Below, piece by piece: positions 7,973 through 17,188 of a stretch of DNA of 64,000 bases; positions within the stretch are counted from its first letter, which is position 1; every line of letters begins with the position of its first letter. The translations under genes and the position numbers were made by a program. The notes below the pieces were generated by a model, which was given only the letters and a program-made list of their open reading frames with translations, did no database searches and was not told the origin of the DNA. Source of the stretch: Saccharospirillum sp040881935 (GTDB taxonomy: Bacteria > Pseudomonadota > Gammaproteobacteria > Pseudomonadales > Natronospirillaceae); NCBI RefSeq assembly GCF_040881935.1, contig NZ_JBBECH010000030.1, positions 1 to 64,000 on the forward strand. The letters run 5' to 3'.

Positions 7973-8812
7973 ATGAATTCAAAAATTTTACGGAAAATTA
8001 GTAGCAAAAAAAGATCTTGGTCAGATAAATGGCACATTCAGAAGATTGACAGCTTTTCTGGTGCTTTAGCCAAGGCTGAGCCTATAGTGATCCTGGGTAA
8101 TCAAAAAACAGGGTCAACTGCGATAGCTGCACTTTTGGCTGAAGCAACCGAGCAGTCCGTGACGCTAGATCTTCAAAGAGCTATAGCGGATGTTGGTTGG
8201 CAACTATGTGTGAAGTACGGTGTTGCGAAGTTTGAGGAGGTTGCATATAAATATAAGGAAGACTTTTGTCGAAAAATAATAAAGGAACCAAGTCTAACCT
8301 ATTTTTATGATGAGATGGTTGAGTTAACTCCCAATGCCAAATTTGTATTTATTCAACGTAACCCCTTTCAGAATATTCGAAGCATCCTGAATCGCTTAAA
8401 AATCCCGGGTTATCTTAGTGAAATTCAATTCGATGATTGGCAAGAGCTACGAAAGACGCCTGTGTGGAGGTTGGCTTTGGACAGTTCTTGGTTGGGGCGG
8501 CCTAAAGGAAGCTATATAGAGGGATTGGCCCACAGGTGGGATGTTGCAGCACGTACCTATTTAGACTCAAAAGATAATTTTATCTCAATAAGATATGAAG
8601 ATTTTTTGATTAATAAACAAGTGTCTATTGAAAGCTTGGCACACCAGTTGGGTCTAAAGGCTCATAAAAATATTGGGGAGATTGTTGATGTTCAGCGCCA
8701 GCCAAAGGGAAATCGTAGCATATCCGTCGAAGAATTTTTTGGTGAATCAAATCAAGAAATTATTAGAAATATATGTTGCGATAGCGCTAGAAAGCTAGGG
8801 TACGATCTGTAG
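7973..8812 (+). CDS. Sulfotransferase family protein
   Basis: The 279-residue protein has the PAPS-dependent sulfotransferase signatures: a 5'-phosphosulfate-binding loop ILGNQKTGSTAIAALL at about residues 42-57, and a 3'-phosphate-binding segment FVFIQRNPFQNIRSILNRL at about 124-142, followed by the later SIRYEDFLINKQ region. Such enzymes put sulfate on sugar hydroxyls. Located inside the O-antigen cluster, it most likely sulfates a sugar of the repeat unit or of the lipid-linked oligosaccharide; that substrate is inferred. It abuts the flippase gene, with stop and ATG adjacent. The DNA is notably AT-rich compared with the rml and wbp blocks, which suggests acquisition from another source. 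Confidence 0.82.
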   Translation: MNSKILRKISSKKRSWSDKWHIQKIDSFSGALAKAEPIVILGNQKTGSTAIAALLAEATEQSVTLDLQRAIADVGWQLCVKYGVAKFEEVAYKYKEDFCRKIIKEPSLTYFYDEMVELTPNAKFVFIQRNPFQNIRSILNRLKIPGYLSEIQFDDWQELRKTPVWRLALDSSWLGRPKGSYIEGLAHRWDVAARTYLDSKDNFISIRYEDFLINKQVSIESLAHQLGLKAHKNIGEIVDVQRQPKGNRSISVEEFFGESNQEIIRNICCDSARKLGYDL

Positions 8813-10294
8813 ATGAGTAATCTCGTCTCTGGAACTAAGTGGGTTGCACTCGAGACTGTGATTACTCGTATATTACAGCTTATATCCGCACTATACGTAG
8901 CCAGAGTGCTCGGCCCAGAAACAATGGGCACAGTTGCGTTGATTCTGGTTGCACTCGAAATCTTCACGCTGTTTTCGCAGATGGGCATAACTCAAGCCCT
9001 TATTCATCATAACAATCCAACAAACGATCAGTTGGCTACGCTCTACACCGTCAACTGGGTGCTGGCCGGGCTTGCATACATTGCCATTTTTCTGAGTGCG
9101 CCGGCCATAGCGATTTTTTTTGATAATGAGCCCCTATCTGAATTGTTACGGGTAGCGGGACTCTCTGTGTTGATCGCAGCGTTGGGGCAGCAAACGCTGG
9201 CACTTCTTCAAAAAGAGCTGCTGTTCAAAGCCATGGCCATTATTTCAATCATTGCAGGCACGGTGAATGTGGTGACGGCAATCTCGATGGTGTCGCTGGG
9301 TTGGGGCATTTGGTCGATTGTTGCTGGGCAGTTGGCAGGCCTTCTAACCCGCAGTGGCCTAGCATTTGTCTATGGTATTCGTAAAGCCCTGTTTAGTGGG
9401 TTTGGTGCGTCGTTTAGGGCTATAAAGCCGATGTTGTCGTTTGGTTTTTACCAAACCGGTGCCATGACGATGAACATGATCAATTCCCGGGCTGACCAGT
9501 TGATCATAGGTAAGACAATCGGTGTATCGGCGCTTGGCATCTACAGTATTGGCAGCCAGATTACGTTGCAGGCCATGCAGCAGATCAACAGCATTGCCAC
9601 CAAAGTCGCTTTCCCCGCAGTTTCTAAGCAACAGGACGATTTGGAGCAGGTTAAGCGGATATATCTGGCGATGATCGCTAACGTATTGCTGGTGTCGGCA
9701 CCGCTGTTTATCGGGCTGGCAGTCCTCTCACCTTTGTTTGTGGATGTGGTTTTAGGCGAGAAATGGACAGGGCTTAGCCCTGTATTGAGTATTCTGTGCG
9801 GATACGTATTGGTTCGGTCTCTGGGAAACATGAACGGCCCGCTAGTGATGGGCTTAGGAAAGGCCAACTGGGCATTTTACTGGAACGTCGGGTTATTGTT
9901 CGTAATACCTGGTGTTATCTACCTGAGTAGTCTTGACGGCCGTATTGAAATGGTGGCGCTGGCACTGTTGATAACACAGTTGGTTTTGGTGACGATCGCT
10001 TATTTTTACTGGATACGGCGGTTAATTGGCCCCTGTGCACGAGAGTATGTCTTCACACTTGGCCGCCCAGTATTATCCGCTTTGGGCATGGGGGGCATTG
10101 TTTGGCTGCTGTATCGTGGCGTTACCTGGGAGAACGACCTGATCACGCTGGGTGTTATGGTTCTGGTTGGAGTGGCGGGCTATCTGTTGTTCTCTATAGC
10201 GATTAATCGTCGAAACCTGGTCGGGTTTCTTAATGGTGTTTTTAGTAAATCCGGTGTAGCTATTCCGGGAGTGGTGTCTGACCGGCACCATTAA
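8813..10294 (+). CDS. wzx: O-antigen/polysaccharide flippase, Wzx (WzxC-like)
   Basis: This 493-residue integral membrane protein belongs to the MOP-superfamily polysaccharide flippases and most resembles the WzxC branch. The N-terminus NLVSGTKWVALETVITRILQ and the VARVLGPETMGTVALIL segment (about 32-48) are typical, and about 12-14 hydrophobic segments are spread over the whole length. It would flip the undecaprenyl-pyrophosphate-linked repeat unit from cytoplasm to periplasm, working with Wzy (11343) and WaaL (22252). Start ATG directly follows the sulfotransferase stop. No other flippase candidate is seen in the locus. Confidence 0.92.
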   Translation: MSNLVSGTKWVALETVITRILQLISALYVARVLGPETMGTVALILVALEIFTLFSQMGITQALIHHNNPTNDQLATLYTVNWVLAGLAYIAIFLSAPAIAIFFDNEPLSELLRVAGLSVLIAALGQQTLALLQKELLFKAMAIISIIAGTVNVVTAISMVSLGWGIWSIVAGQLAGLLTRSGLAFVYGIRKALFSGFGASFRAIKPMLSFGFYQTGAMTMNMINSRADQLIIGKTIGVSALGIYSIGSQITLQAMQQINSIATKVAFPAVSKQQDDLEQVKRIYLAMIANVLLVSAPLFIGLAVLSPLFVDVVLGEKWTGLSPVLSILCGYVLVRSLGNMNGPLVMGLGKANWAFYWNVGLLFVIPGVIYLSSLDGRIEMVALALLITQLVLVTIAYFYWIRRLIGPCAREYVFTLGRPVLSALGMGGIVWLLYRGVTWENDLITLGVMVLVGVAGYLLFSIAINRRNLVGFLNGVFSKSGVAIPGVVSDRHH

Positions 10295-10375
10295 TCGTTC
10301 ATGACTCGAGAACCGGGACAGATTTATTTATGCAAAAAAACAGAAAAATAGTGCGGATGGCGAGAATATAATTTC

Positions 10376-11311
10376 ATGATTGAACAAAATGACAACAAAG
10401 TTATCGGGGTTAGCCAGCAACCCAAAGTCAGCGTAGTAATGCCTACCCATAACAGGGCAAAAGAACTTCCACGAAGCATTCGGTCAGTCTTGTCTCAGTC
10501 ATTTTCTGATTTTGAGTTAATTATTATTGACGACGCTTCAACTGATAATACTGAGGAGGTTGTCGTTAGTTTCAAAGATTCTCGAATTATTTTTAAAAAA
10601 TTAGAAGCTAATGTCGGTGGTGCCGAGGCACGAAATGTTGGCATCAGATTGGCGAAGGCAGATATTGTCGCGTTTCAGGATAGTGATGATGAGTGGACAT
10701 GCTCAAAGCTGGAAAATTCATTGGCACAGCTCGAAAGTAACCAAAATCTTGGAGCTGTTTTTAGTAAATTCATCCAGATTTGGGATAACGGCTGCAGGTT
10801 AATGCCGGTTGGAAAGTACAGCTTTAACAGAAATGATGTGTATAAATCTCTACTCTGGCAAAACCATGTTGGTACACCAACATTGGTAGTAAAGAAGAAG
10901 TATCTGGACGAGGTAGGTGGATTTAAACCAACCATGCCTCGATATCAAGACTGGGATCTTGCATTAAAGCTCGCGAAGGTAACAGAATTGAAATTTTTAG
11001 ACGATTATATGCTGCTTTCTTACGTGACAAAAGGGAGTATAACTCAAAATAAAGAAGCGCATCTAATTGCGCTTGAATTGCTCTATAAATCCCATAAAAG
11101 TTTTATAAACAAAGATAGAGCTTTGAAAGCCGCGTGGCTCCATCGAATCGGTGATGCAATGATGAATATAGGAGAAAAAAATGGAAGGAGATTGTTAATG
11201 GAAGCTTTGAAATGCGAGCCAGTTAATATTCGGTATCTCACCAAATTTTTGTTTTCTATTCCAGGTAGCGGAAAAATGTATCAAAATCTAAATAAGCCAT
11301 TCAAGTCTTAG
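10376..11311 (+). CDS. Glycosyltransferase family 2
   Basis: The 311-residue protein starts with a classic GT-A/GT2 domain: KVSVVMPTHNRAKELPRSI (about 17-35), LIIIDDASTDNT (about 48-59), EARNVGIRLAKADIVAFQDS and a DD metal-binding motif at SDDEW (about 101-105). The acceptor region includes RYQDWDLALKLA. It should add one sugar of the O-unit from a nucleotide donor on the cytoplasmic side; donor and linkage cannot be read from sequence. The gene is strongly AT-rich relative to the flanking wbp genes, a sign of separate origin. An 81-bp gap before it contains an AATATAAT stretch that could be a -10 element. Confidence 0.88.
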   Translation: MIEQNDNKVIGVSQQPKVSVVMPTHNRAKELPRSIRSVLSQSFSDFELIIIDDASTDNTEEVVVSFKDSRIIFKKLEANVGGAEARNVGIRLAKADIVAFQDSDDEWTCSKLENSLAQLESNQNLGAVFSKFIQIWDNGCRLMPVGKYSFNRNDVYKSLLWQNHVGTPTLVVKKKYLDEVGGFKPTMPRYQDWDLALKLAKVTELKFLDDYMLLSYVTKGSITQNKEAHLIALELLYKSHKSFINKDRALKAAWLHRIGDAMMNIGEKNGRRLLMEALKCEPVNIRYLTKFLFSIPGSGKMYQNLNKPFKS

Positions 11312-11342
11312 TCTATTAGTCTAGATAATCAGGGATTTAGAA

Positions 11343-12633
11343 TTGGATTATAAACTAAGCGATATCAAGAGACGTAGCTACTGGTTGAAACCATGGGTTT
11401 TTCTCCTGCAAATCTTTTTTATCCTGATGCTGGTTCTACCAACCACGTTTCAAACGCCGCGTGGCGGATTTCTGGTGTTACTCACAGGTATCGCGGGAGT
11501 TGTGGCGCTGAAAACATGGCGCGTTCATCGGGATATACTCTTGCTATGGCTTGCAATAATCGCGGTGGGATTGTTCGGTGTTGTTTGGGGCGTCATTAAT
11601 TCAGCCCCTGGTGCTCTAAGAATAGCATCGGTTTTTCTGATATGGCCTGCGCTATATCTATTATTTATAGGCTTGGCTCATGATCCGAAAGTGATTAGAG
11701 CGATAGAGTCCGCGTTGCTGGCGGGCATTACTTTGGCTACGGCTATGTCGCTCACCGTGATGATGGTAGGTCTGCTTGGCTACGGCGGACTTATTTACCC
11801 GTTTCTCGAATTCCAAGGAGCCGGTTTCGGCAACTACGGCGGCTTCATCGAGTTTCGAACTTACAGTCTCACCACTGTAATGTATGGTTTTCCGTTTGTG
11901 CTGTCGTTTATTCTGGTCCGTAGAGGTGAGCTTCGTGGCCTGAAAAAAATCGGTGTTTACTTGCTATTACTTGCTATTACTTGCTATTGTTCTGGCGGCG
12001 TTGGGCTCTGGACGGCGAGCATTCTGGTTGGTGATGTTGCTAACTCCTTTTATTTTATTGTCTTTTTTGCAGCTGTCGTCATGTCGATTAAGAGCAATTC
12101 CTCTCTTCTCTCTGATATTCAAGGCTTCGGTGTTAGCCTCTCTTGTCATTGGTGGTGTAATCGTGGTGATTGGGCTAGATCCGGTGGCTTTGATAGAAAG
12201 CTTCATTGCGGCGTTTCAAGGGCAAGAGGCGTCTAGCGGTGCTCGTTTTTTGCAAGCGGCATCTCTGTGGGAAAAGTTCACTGAATCACCGTTAATTGGC
12301 CACGGTTTGGGAAGCACCGTAAATGTGGTGCGTTCTCATGACACGCCCTGGGCATATGAGCTATCTTATCTGGCATTGCTCATGAACGTAGGCTTGGTTG
12401 GCTTCCTCATTTATTCGGTTGCTGTGATCTGGATAGCATTAAAAGGCATTGAACTCTCTCGTAAAAATGCGGAGTTTGCGAAGCTATTCGTTCCTCTGAT
12501 TGTCTCACTTTGCGCGTTCCTGATCATGAACGCCACCAACCCTTACCTAGCCAAGTTCGACTACCTCTGGGTAATATTTCTCCCCGTAGCTCTTCTAAAC
12601 GCCTATTTAACCCAAAGGCCTAAACATGATTGA
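11343..12633 (+). pseudogene. wzy: O-antigen polymerase Wzy, disrupted by a 10-bp repeat frameshift
   Basis: Two overlapping frames encode the two halves of one Wzy-type membrane protein of about 427 residues with many hydrophobic segments. Frame one (TTG start 11343) runs through FRTYSLTTVMYGFPFVLSF; frame two carries the C-terminal half with the periplasmic loop (GARFLQAASLWEKFTESPLI, then GHGLGSTVN) typical of O-antigen polymerases and ligases. The shift occurs exactly at a tandem 10-bp repeat (11958-11987, three copies). With two copies the frame reads GVYLLLLAIVLAALGSGRR without interruption. Thus the gene is one repeat unit away from intact and may be phase-variable. Wzy polymerises O-units in the periplasm. 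ATG of the next GT overlaps its end. Confidence 0.88.
11958..11987. repeat. 10-bp tandem repeat (TACTTGCTAT)x3 within wzy
   Basis: Three perfect copies of TACTTGCTAT lie head to tail in a membrane-segment coding stretch. Because 10 is not a multiple of 3, gain or loss of one unit shifts the frame. Two copies give an open wzy frame, while the three present here throw the downstream part out of frame. This is the arrangement expected for slipped-strand switching, though a unique duplication or an assembly artefact would look the same. Confidence 0.95.
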
Positions 12634-13549
12634 TATCGTCACAGTCAACTGGAATGCAGGTCCACAACTTAAAAACTGTGTCGATTCGATCACCAAGTAT
12701 GGCGGTGGCCTGGTAGATAAAATAATAGTAGTCGATAACGGTTCTACAGATGGCTCCGAAGTTTTAGTTGAAACAACGCCAAACGTCACTCTGATACGAA
12801 CAGGCGAAAACCTCGGCTTCGGTAAAGCCTGCAACCTCGGAGCGAAGCACGCGGATAGTAACTATCTCCTGTTCCTCAATCCCGATGCGGCGCTCTTCGA
12901 GGGGACTCTTGGCAAGGCCGTCAATTTCATGCAGGAATCGACTAATCAAACGGTGGGTATCTGCGGTGTGCAGTTAATTGAAGAGAGTGGTAAGGTTTCT
13001 CGGAGTTGTGTGCGGTTTCCTACTGTTACCGGGTTTCTGGCGCATGCAGTTGGCCTGGATCGCGTTGTTCCAAGTTTGGGGCATTTTATGGCCGAATGGG
13101 ACCATTTGGCTGATCGTGAGGTCGACCACGTTATTGGGGCTTTCTACTTAGTTCGGCGGGGATTTTTTGAGGAACTGCAGGGATTTGATGAACGGTTTTT
13201 TGTGTATTTAGAGGATTTGGATTTTTCCTACCGTGCGCATCAGGCAGGCTGGCGCAGTTTCTATCTGGCCGATGCTCAGGCTTTCCATGCCGGTGGAGGT
13301 ACCTCTAATCAGGTGAAGGCGCGGCGGCTGTTTTATTCGCTGCGCAGCCGGTTGCTGTACGCCTTTAAGCATTTTTCTGCCCCCGCTGCGTTAACGGTAT
13401 TGGCCACGACACTATTGCTCGAACCTTTGGCTCGCTCAGTGTTGGCTCTAGCCCGGTGCTCTTTATCAGCGTTTAAAGAAACTTGGTCGGGCTATCGGAT
13501 GCTGTGGGCATGGTTGCCAAAATGGCTTCTTAAAAACGAGACGCGATAA
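12626..13549 (+). CDS. Glycosyltransferase family 2 (rhamnosyltransferase-like)
   Basis: The 307-residue GT2 enzyme begins MIDIVTVNWNAGPQLKNCV and has the nucleotide-sugar-binding motif IIVVDNGSTDGSE (about 34-46), NLGFGKACNLGAKHA and the metal motif LFLNPDAAL (about 87-95). The segment GFDERFFVYLEDLDFSYRAH is the acceptor-side motif seen in rhamnosyltransferases of the WbbL type. Given the rml genes at the head of the locus, a rhamnosyl donor is a reasonable inference but is not proven. ATG overlaps the wzy stop by 8 bp. A C-terminal hydrophobic stretch (about 255-280) may associate the enzyme with the membrane. Confidence 0.87.
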   Translation: MIDIVTVNWNAGPQLKNCVDSITKYGGGLVDKIIVVDNGSTDGSEVLVETTPNVTLIRTGENLGFGKACNLGAKHADSNYLLFLNPDAALFEGTLGKAVNFMQESTNQTVGICGVQLIEESGKVSRSCVRFPTVTGFLAHAVGLDRVVPSLGHFMAEWDHLADREVDHVIGAFYLVRRGFFEELQGFDERFFVYLEDLDFSYRAHQAGWRSFYLADAQAFHAGGGTSNQVKARRLFYSLRSRLLYAFKHFSAPAALTVLATTLLLEPLARSVLALARCSLSAFKETWSGYRMLWAWLPKWLLKNETR

Positions 13550-13564
13550 TTGCTGTAATAATTT

Positions 13565-14650
13565 ATGAAAATCCTCCTCCTTTCAAAATATTCAAGAAAA
13601 GGCGCCAGTACCCGCCTGCGCTCACTGCAGTATCTGCCTTTTTTGGAATCCGAAGGGTTTCAGGTCACCGTCAGTAGCCTTTTTGACAATCAATACCTTG
13701 ATCAGCTTTATCAGCACGGTAAACGGGCGCCATTGCGCATGATGATGCTCTATTTTCGCCGGCTGGTCGTGTTGATCAGTGTATTCAGGTACGACCTGAT
13801 TTGGATCGAAAAAGAGATATTTCCTTATATGCCCGCGTTTGCTGAACGGATGTTGCTTTTTTTGGGTAAGCGCTATGTGGTTGACTTCGATGACGCTGTC
13901 TTTCATAACTACGACCTGTCAGGAAACCCAGTGCTGCGCCGGATTTTGGGGCGGAAAATTGACGTGGTAATGCACTGTGCAAGTTGCGTCGTGGCCGGTA
14001 ATGAGTATCTGGCAAGTCACGCGAGGGCCGCGGGTGCTACTCGCGTCGAATTGGTGCCTACGGTGGTCGACCCGAGGCGCTACAGCCCGGTTGGCTCCTC
14101 AATGGCATCCCGCCCTGTGATTGGTTGGATTGGTTCACCCTCTACGCAGGGTTATGTTGTGGACATTGCGCGGGCATTGACATCGCAGTGTCAGAAACAT
14201 AACGCACGACTGCGGCTGGTGGGAGCTTCAGCTAATATTGCTAATGAATTCCCGGGCGTTGATGTCGAAGTTGTGCCCTGGAGCGAAGCGTCCGAAGCCG
14301 AGCTTATCGCTGGGATGGATATTGGCATCATGCCATTACCCGATGGCCCCTGGGAAAAAGGTAAGTGCGGCTATAAATTAATTCAGTACATGGCGTGTGC
14401 CATTCCTGTTATCGCCTCGCCGGTGGGGGTGAATGTCGATATTGTTGGCGCGAACCAGTGTGGGCTGTTAGCGGCGAATGCAGCGGAATGGGAAGTTGCA
14501 CTAGACAAATTGCTTGAATCAACGGTGCAGAGGCAGGAACTGGGGAGGGCAGGTCGACAAGCGGTTGAGAGTTGGTATTCATTGTCGGTTCAGGCACCGA
14601 TTCTTGCCAATATCTTTATGCAATCTGTGATCGAACCGGAGTCTGCTTAA
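13565..14650 (+). CDS. Glycosyltransferase family 4 (GT-B fold)
   Basis: This 361-residue protein has the two-domain GT-B layout. The N-terminal acceptor domain includes LLLSKYSRKGASTRLRSLQY, with a hydrophobic DLIWIEKEIFPYMPAF segment. The C-terminal donor domain includes VIGWIGSPSTQGYV (about 183-196) and the nucleotide-binding region GKCGYKLIQYMACAIPVIAS (about 265-285), a GT4 hallmark. It is a retaining transferase for one O-unit linkage; the sugar is unknown. It follows the GT2 gene by 15 bp in the same operon. After it come 183 bp of AT-rich non-coding DNA before wbpP, where I see no terminator or gene. Confidence 0.88.
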   Translation: MKILLLSKYSRKGASTRLRSLQYLPFLESEGFQVTVSSLFDNQYLDQLYQHGKRAPLRMMMLYFRRLVVLISVFRYDLIWIEKEIFPYMPAFAERMLLFLGKRYVVDFDDAVFHNYDLSGNPVLRRILGRKIDVVMHCASCVVAGNEYLASHARAAGATRVELVPTVVDPRRYSPVGSSMASRPVIGWIGSPSTQGYVVDIARALTSQCQKHNARLRLVGASANIANEFPGVDVEVVPWSEASEAELIAGMDIGIMPLPDGPWEKGKCGYKLIQYMACAIPVIASPVGVNVDIVGANQCGLLAANAAEWEVALDKLLESTVQRQELGRAGRQAVESWYSLSVQAPILANIFMQSVIEPESA

Positions 14651-14833
14651 TGTGCAGCATTGACTATTTATAAACGATTATTCGGTGGCTTTTTAGTCAA
14701 TTATCAGTCGTAAGTGGGACCGGCTTGATTACACTGTTTATTACGTATTTCATGCAGAGCAGTACCATCTCTGGAATGTTCTGATGTTTCAGGCATGGCT
14801 TGAGCAAACAACAATGGGTTAATTTGGTACTTT

Positions 14834-15850
14834 ATGACTGTTTATAGCGCTCTTTGTAATTCGCTTTTTGATAGACCTAAAACTTGGCTCGTTACCGGCA
14901 CCGCCGGCTTTATCGGCTCCAACCTCCTCGAACACCTCCTAAAACTAAATCAGCGGGTAGTGGGCCTGGACAACTTCGCCACCGGCCACCAACGCAATCT
15001 GGATAAAGTTCAGTCTTTGGTCACGCCCGGGCAATGGGCGCAGTTTACCTTTATCGAAGGCGATATCCGCAACCTGGAAGATTGTCAGAAAGCCTGCGCT
15101 GGTGTGGACTATGTGTTGCACCAGGCAGCGCTGGGTTCGGTGCCTCGCTCACTGAATGACCCCATCACCACCAATGCGGTCAATATTTCAGGCTTTCTGA
15201 ATATGCTGGTTGCCGCTCGGGATGCGGGGGTTAAAAGCTTTACGTATGCGGCGTCTAGCTCTACTTATGGTGATCACCCGGCTTTGCCGAAGGTGGAGGA
15301 AAGCATCGGCAAGCCGTTGTCGCCTTATGCGGTCACCAAGTATGTGAATGAGCTGTACGCGGAGGTGTTCGCTCGCAGTTATGGCTTCAAAGCGATTGGT
15401 TTGCGCTATTTCAACGTATTCGGCAAGCGGCAAGACCCGGAAGGCGCCTATGCGGCGGTAGTCCCGAAGTGGACGGCTGCGATGGTGCGCGGGGACGATG
15501 TGTTCATCAATGGCGATGGCGACACCAGCCGGGATTTTTGTTTTATCGAGAATGCTGTGCAGGCGAATTTACTGGCGGCTACGGCGGACGATTCTGCTCA
15601 AAACGAGGTTTATAACGTCGCAGTGGGTGACCGCACTACGTTGAATGATCTCTTTTCGGCGCTTAAGAATGCGTTGGCCGAAAATGGTGTGGTGTATGAA
15701 AAGGCGCCGGTATACCGGGATTTCAGGGCGGGTGATGTGCGGCATTCCCAGGCGGATATTGGTAAGGCGGCGGGTAAGTTGGGGTATGCGCCGGAGTTTC
15801 GGATTCCAGAAGGGATTGCTAAGGCCATGCCTTGGTATTTAGAGAATTAG
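14834..15850 (+). CDS. wbpP: UDP-N-acetylglucosamine 4-epimerase WbpP/TviC type
   Basis: The 338-residue SDR enzyme interconverts UDP-GlcNAc and UDP-GalNAc (or the corresponding uronic acids). The long N-terminal lead LFDRPKTWLVTGTAGFIGSN before the Rossmann glycines is characteristic of WbpP/TviC. The catalytic Tyr-X3-Lys is in SPYAVTKYVNELYAE, with the preceding SSSTYGDHPALPK serine region. Next to it is wbpO/tviB (16% of a kb downstream), so together they make UDP-GalNAcA. A 183-bp spacer separates it from the upstream glycosyltransferase, possibly marking a new transcription unit and the end of the variable AT-rich section. Confidence 0.93.
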   Translation: MTVYSALCNSLFDRPKTWLVTGTAGFIGSNLLEHLLKLNQRVVGLDNFATGHQRNLDKVQSLVTPGQWAQFTFIEGDIRNLEDCQKACAGVDYVLHQAALGSVPRSLNDPITTNAVNISGFLNMLVAARDAGVKSFTYAASSSTYGDHPALPKVEESIGKPLSPYAVTKYVNELYAEVFARSYGFKAIGLRYFNVFGKRQDPEGAYAAVVPKWTAAMVRGDDVFINGDGDTSRDFCFIENAVQANLLAATADDSAQNEVYNVAVGDRTTLNDLFSALKNALAENGVVYEKAPVYRDFRAGDVRHSQADIGKAAGKLGYAPEFRIPEGIAKAMPWYLEN

Positions 15851-15919
15851 GCTGCAAGCCCTATATTTTCGGCCATGGGTTATCAAAGAATCTTTTTTAA
15901 TACTTAATGAGCTAATTTC

Positions 15920-17182
15920 ATGAAAAAAATTGCGGTTATCGGCCTCGGTTATGTAGGCCTGCCCCTTGCTGTGGCCTTTGGGGAGAAGCGCCCGGTGGTG
16001 GGTTTTGATATCAGCGCCAAGCGCATTGCGGATCTCAAACAAGGCGAGGATTTCACTCGGGAGGTGTCTGCGGAAGAACTGGCGGCGGCGCCAGGGTTGT
16101 CGTTTACCGGTTGCCTGGATGACCTGGCCGAGTGCTCGGTATTTATCGTGACTGTGCCTACGCCTATCGATGCCTTCAAAACCCCGGACCTCACCCCCCT
16201 GGTGAAGGCCAGTGAGAGTGTCGGCAAGGTGCTCAAGGCGGGGGATATTGTGATCTACGAGTCCACCGTTTACCCGGGCGCCACCGAGGAAGTGTGTGTG
16301 CCAGTGCTGGAGCGGGTTTCCGGGTTGGTCTTCAATAAGGATTTTTACGCCGGCTACAGCCCGGAACGTATTAACCCGGGGGATAAGGAGCATCGGGTAG
16401 CCACCATCATGAAGGTGACTTCCGGTTCTACGTCTGCTATCGCCGAAGAGGTCGATGCGTTGTACGCGGAGATCATCACAGCAGGTACTCACAAGGCCAG
16501 TTCCATCAAGGTGGCTGAAGCGGCCAAGGTCATCGAGAACACCCAACGGGATCTGAATATTGCTTTGGTTAATGAACTGGCAATGATTTTTGCCCGGCTG
16601 GGTATCGATACCCACGAGGTGCTGGCGGCGGCTGGCACCAAATGGAATTTTCTGCCGTTCAAGCCGGGCCTGGTAGGTGGCCACTGCATTGGGGTAGACC
16701 CTTACTACCTGACTCACAAGGCCCAGGCGATTGGCTATCACCCGGAAGTCATTCTTGCCGGCCGGCGGGTAAATGATGGCATGGGGTCTTATGTGGCGTC
16801 TGAAATGGTTAAGGGCATGATCAAGGCAGGCCACACCATTGCCAATGCCCGGCTGCTGGTGATGGGCTTAACGTTCAAGGAAAACTGCCCGGATTTGCGC
16901 AATACGCGGGTGATTGATGTTGTGAAAGAACTGCAAGATTTTGGTTGCCAGGTGGATGTGACGGACTGCTGGGCCGACAACGCCGAGGCAGAGCATGAAT
17001 ACGGTATTAGCTTGGTGAAGGAGCCGGCGCGGGGCGATTACGCTGGCGTTATCGTGGCGGTGCCTCATAAAGAGTATGCTGCGATGAGTGCTATGGATCT
17101 GCGGAGTTTCCTGAAAGAGAACGGGGTGCTTTATGATCTTAAAGGGGTATTGCCTCTGGGTGATGCAGATTTACGGCTGTAG
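15920..17182 (+). CDS. wbpO: UDP-N-acetyl-D-hexosamine 6-dehydrogenase WbpO/TviB type
   Basis: This 420-residue enzyme oxidises UDP-GalNAc (or UDP-GlcNAc) to the uronic acid with two NAD+. It has the N-terminal NAD motif IGLGYVGLPLAVAFG (about 6-20), VTVPTPIDAFKTPDL, ESTVYPGATEE (about 114-124), and the catalytic cysteine in GLVGGHCIGVDPYYL (about 250-265), followed by a C-terminal UDP-binding domain with LTFKENCPDLRNTRV. It follows wbpP and precedes a GT4 by 6 bp. The combination predicts a GalNAcA residue in the O-unit. Identification as the WbpO/TviB subgroup rests on the overall pattern and context. Confidence 0.93.
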   Translation: MKKIAVIGLGYVGLPLAVAFGEKRPVVGFDISAKRIADLKQGEDFTREVSAEELAAAPGLSFTGCLDDLAECSVFIVTVPTPIDAFKTPDLTPLVKASESVGKVLKAGDIVIYESTVYPGATEEVCVPVLERVSGLVFNKDFYAGYSPERINPGDKEHRVATIMKVTSGSTSAIAEEVDALYAEIITAGTHKASSIKVAEAAKVIENTQRDLNIALVNELAMIFARLGIDTHEVLAAAGTKWNFLPFKPGLVGGHCIGVDPYYLTHKAQAIGYHPEVILAGRRVNDGMGSYVASEMVKGMIKAGHTIANARLLVMGLTFKENCPDLRNTRVIDVVKELQDFGCQVDVTDCWADNAEAEHEYGISLVKEPARGDYAGVIVAVPHKEYAAMSAMDLRSFLKENGVLYDLKGVLPLGDADLRL

Positions 17183-17188
17183 GCACCG

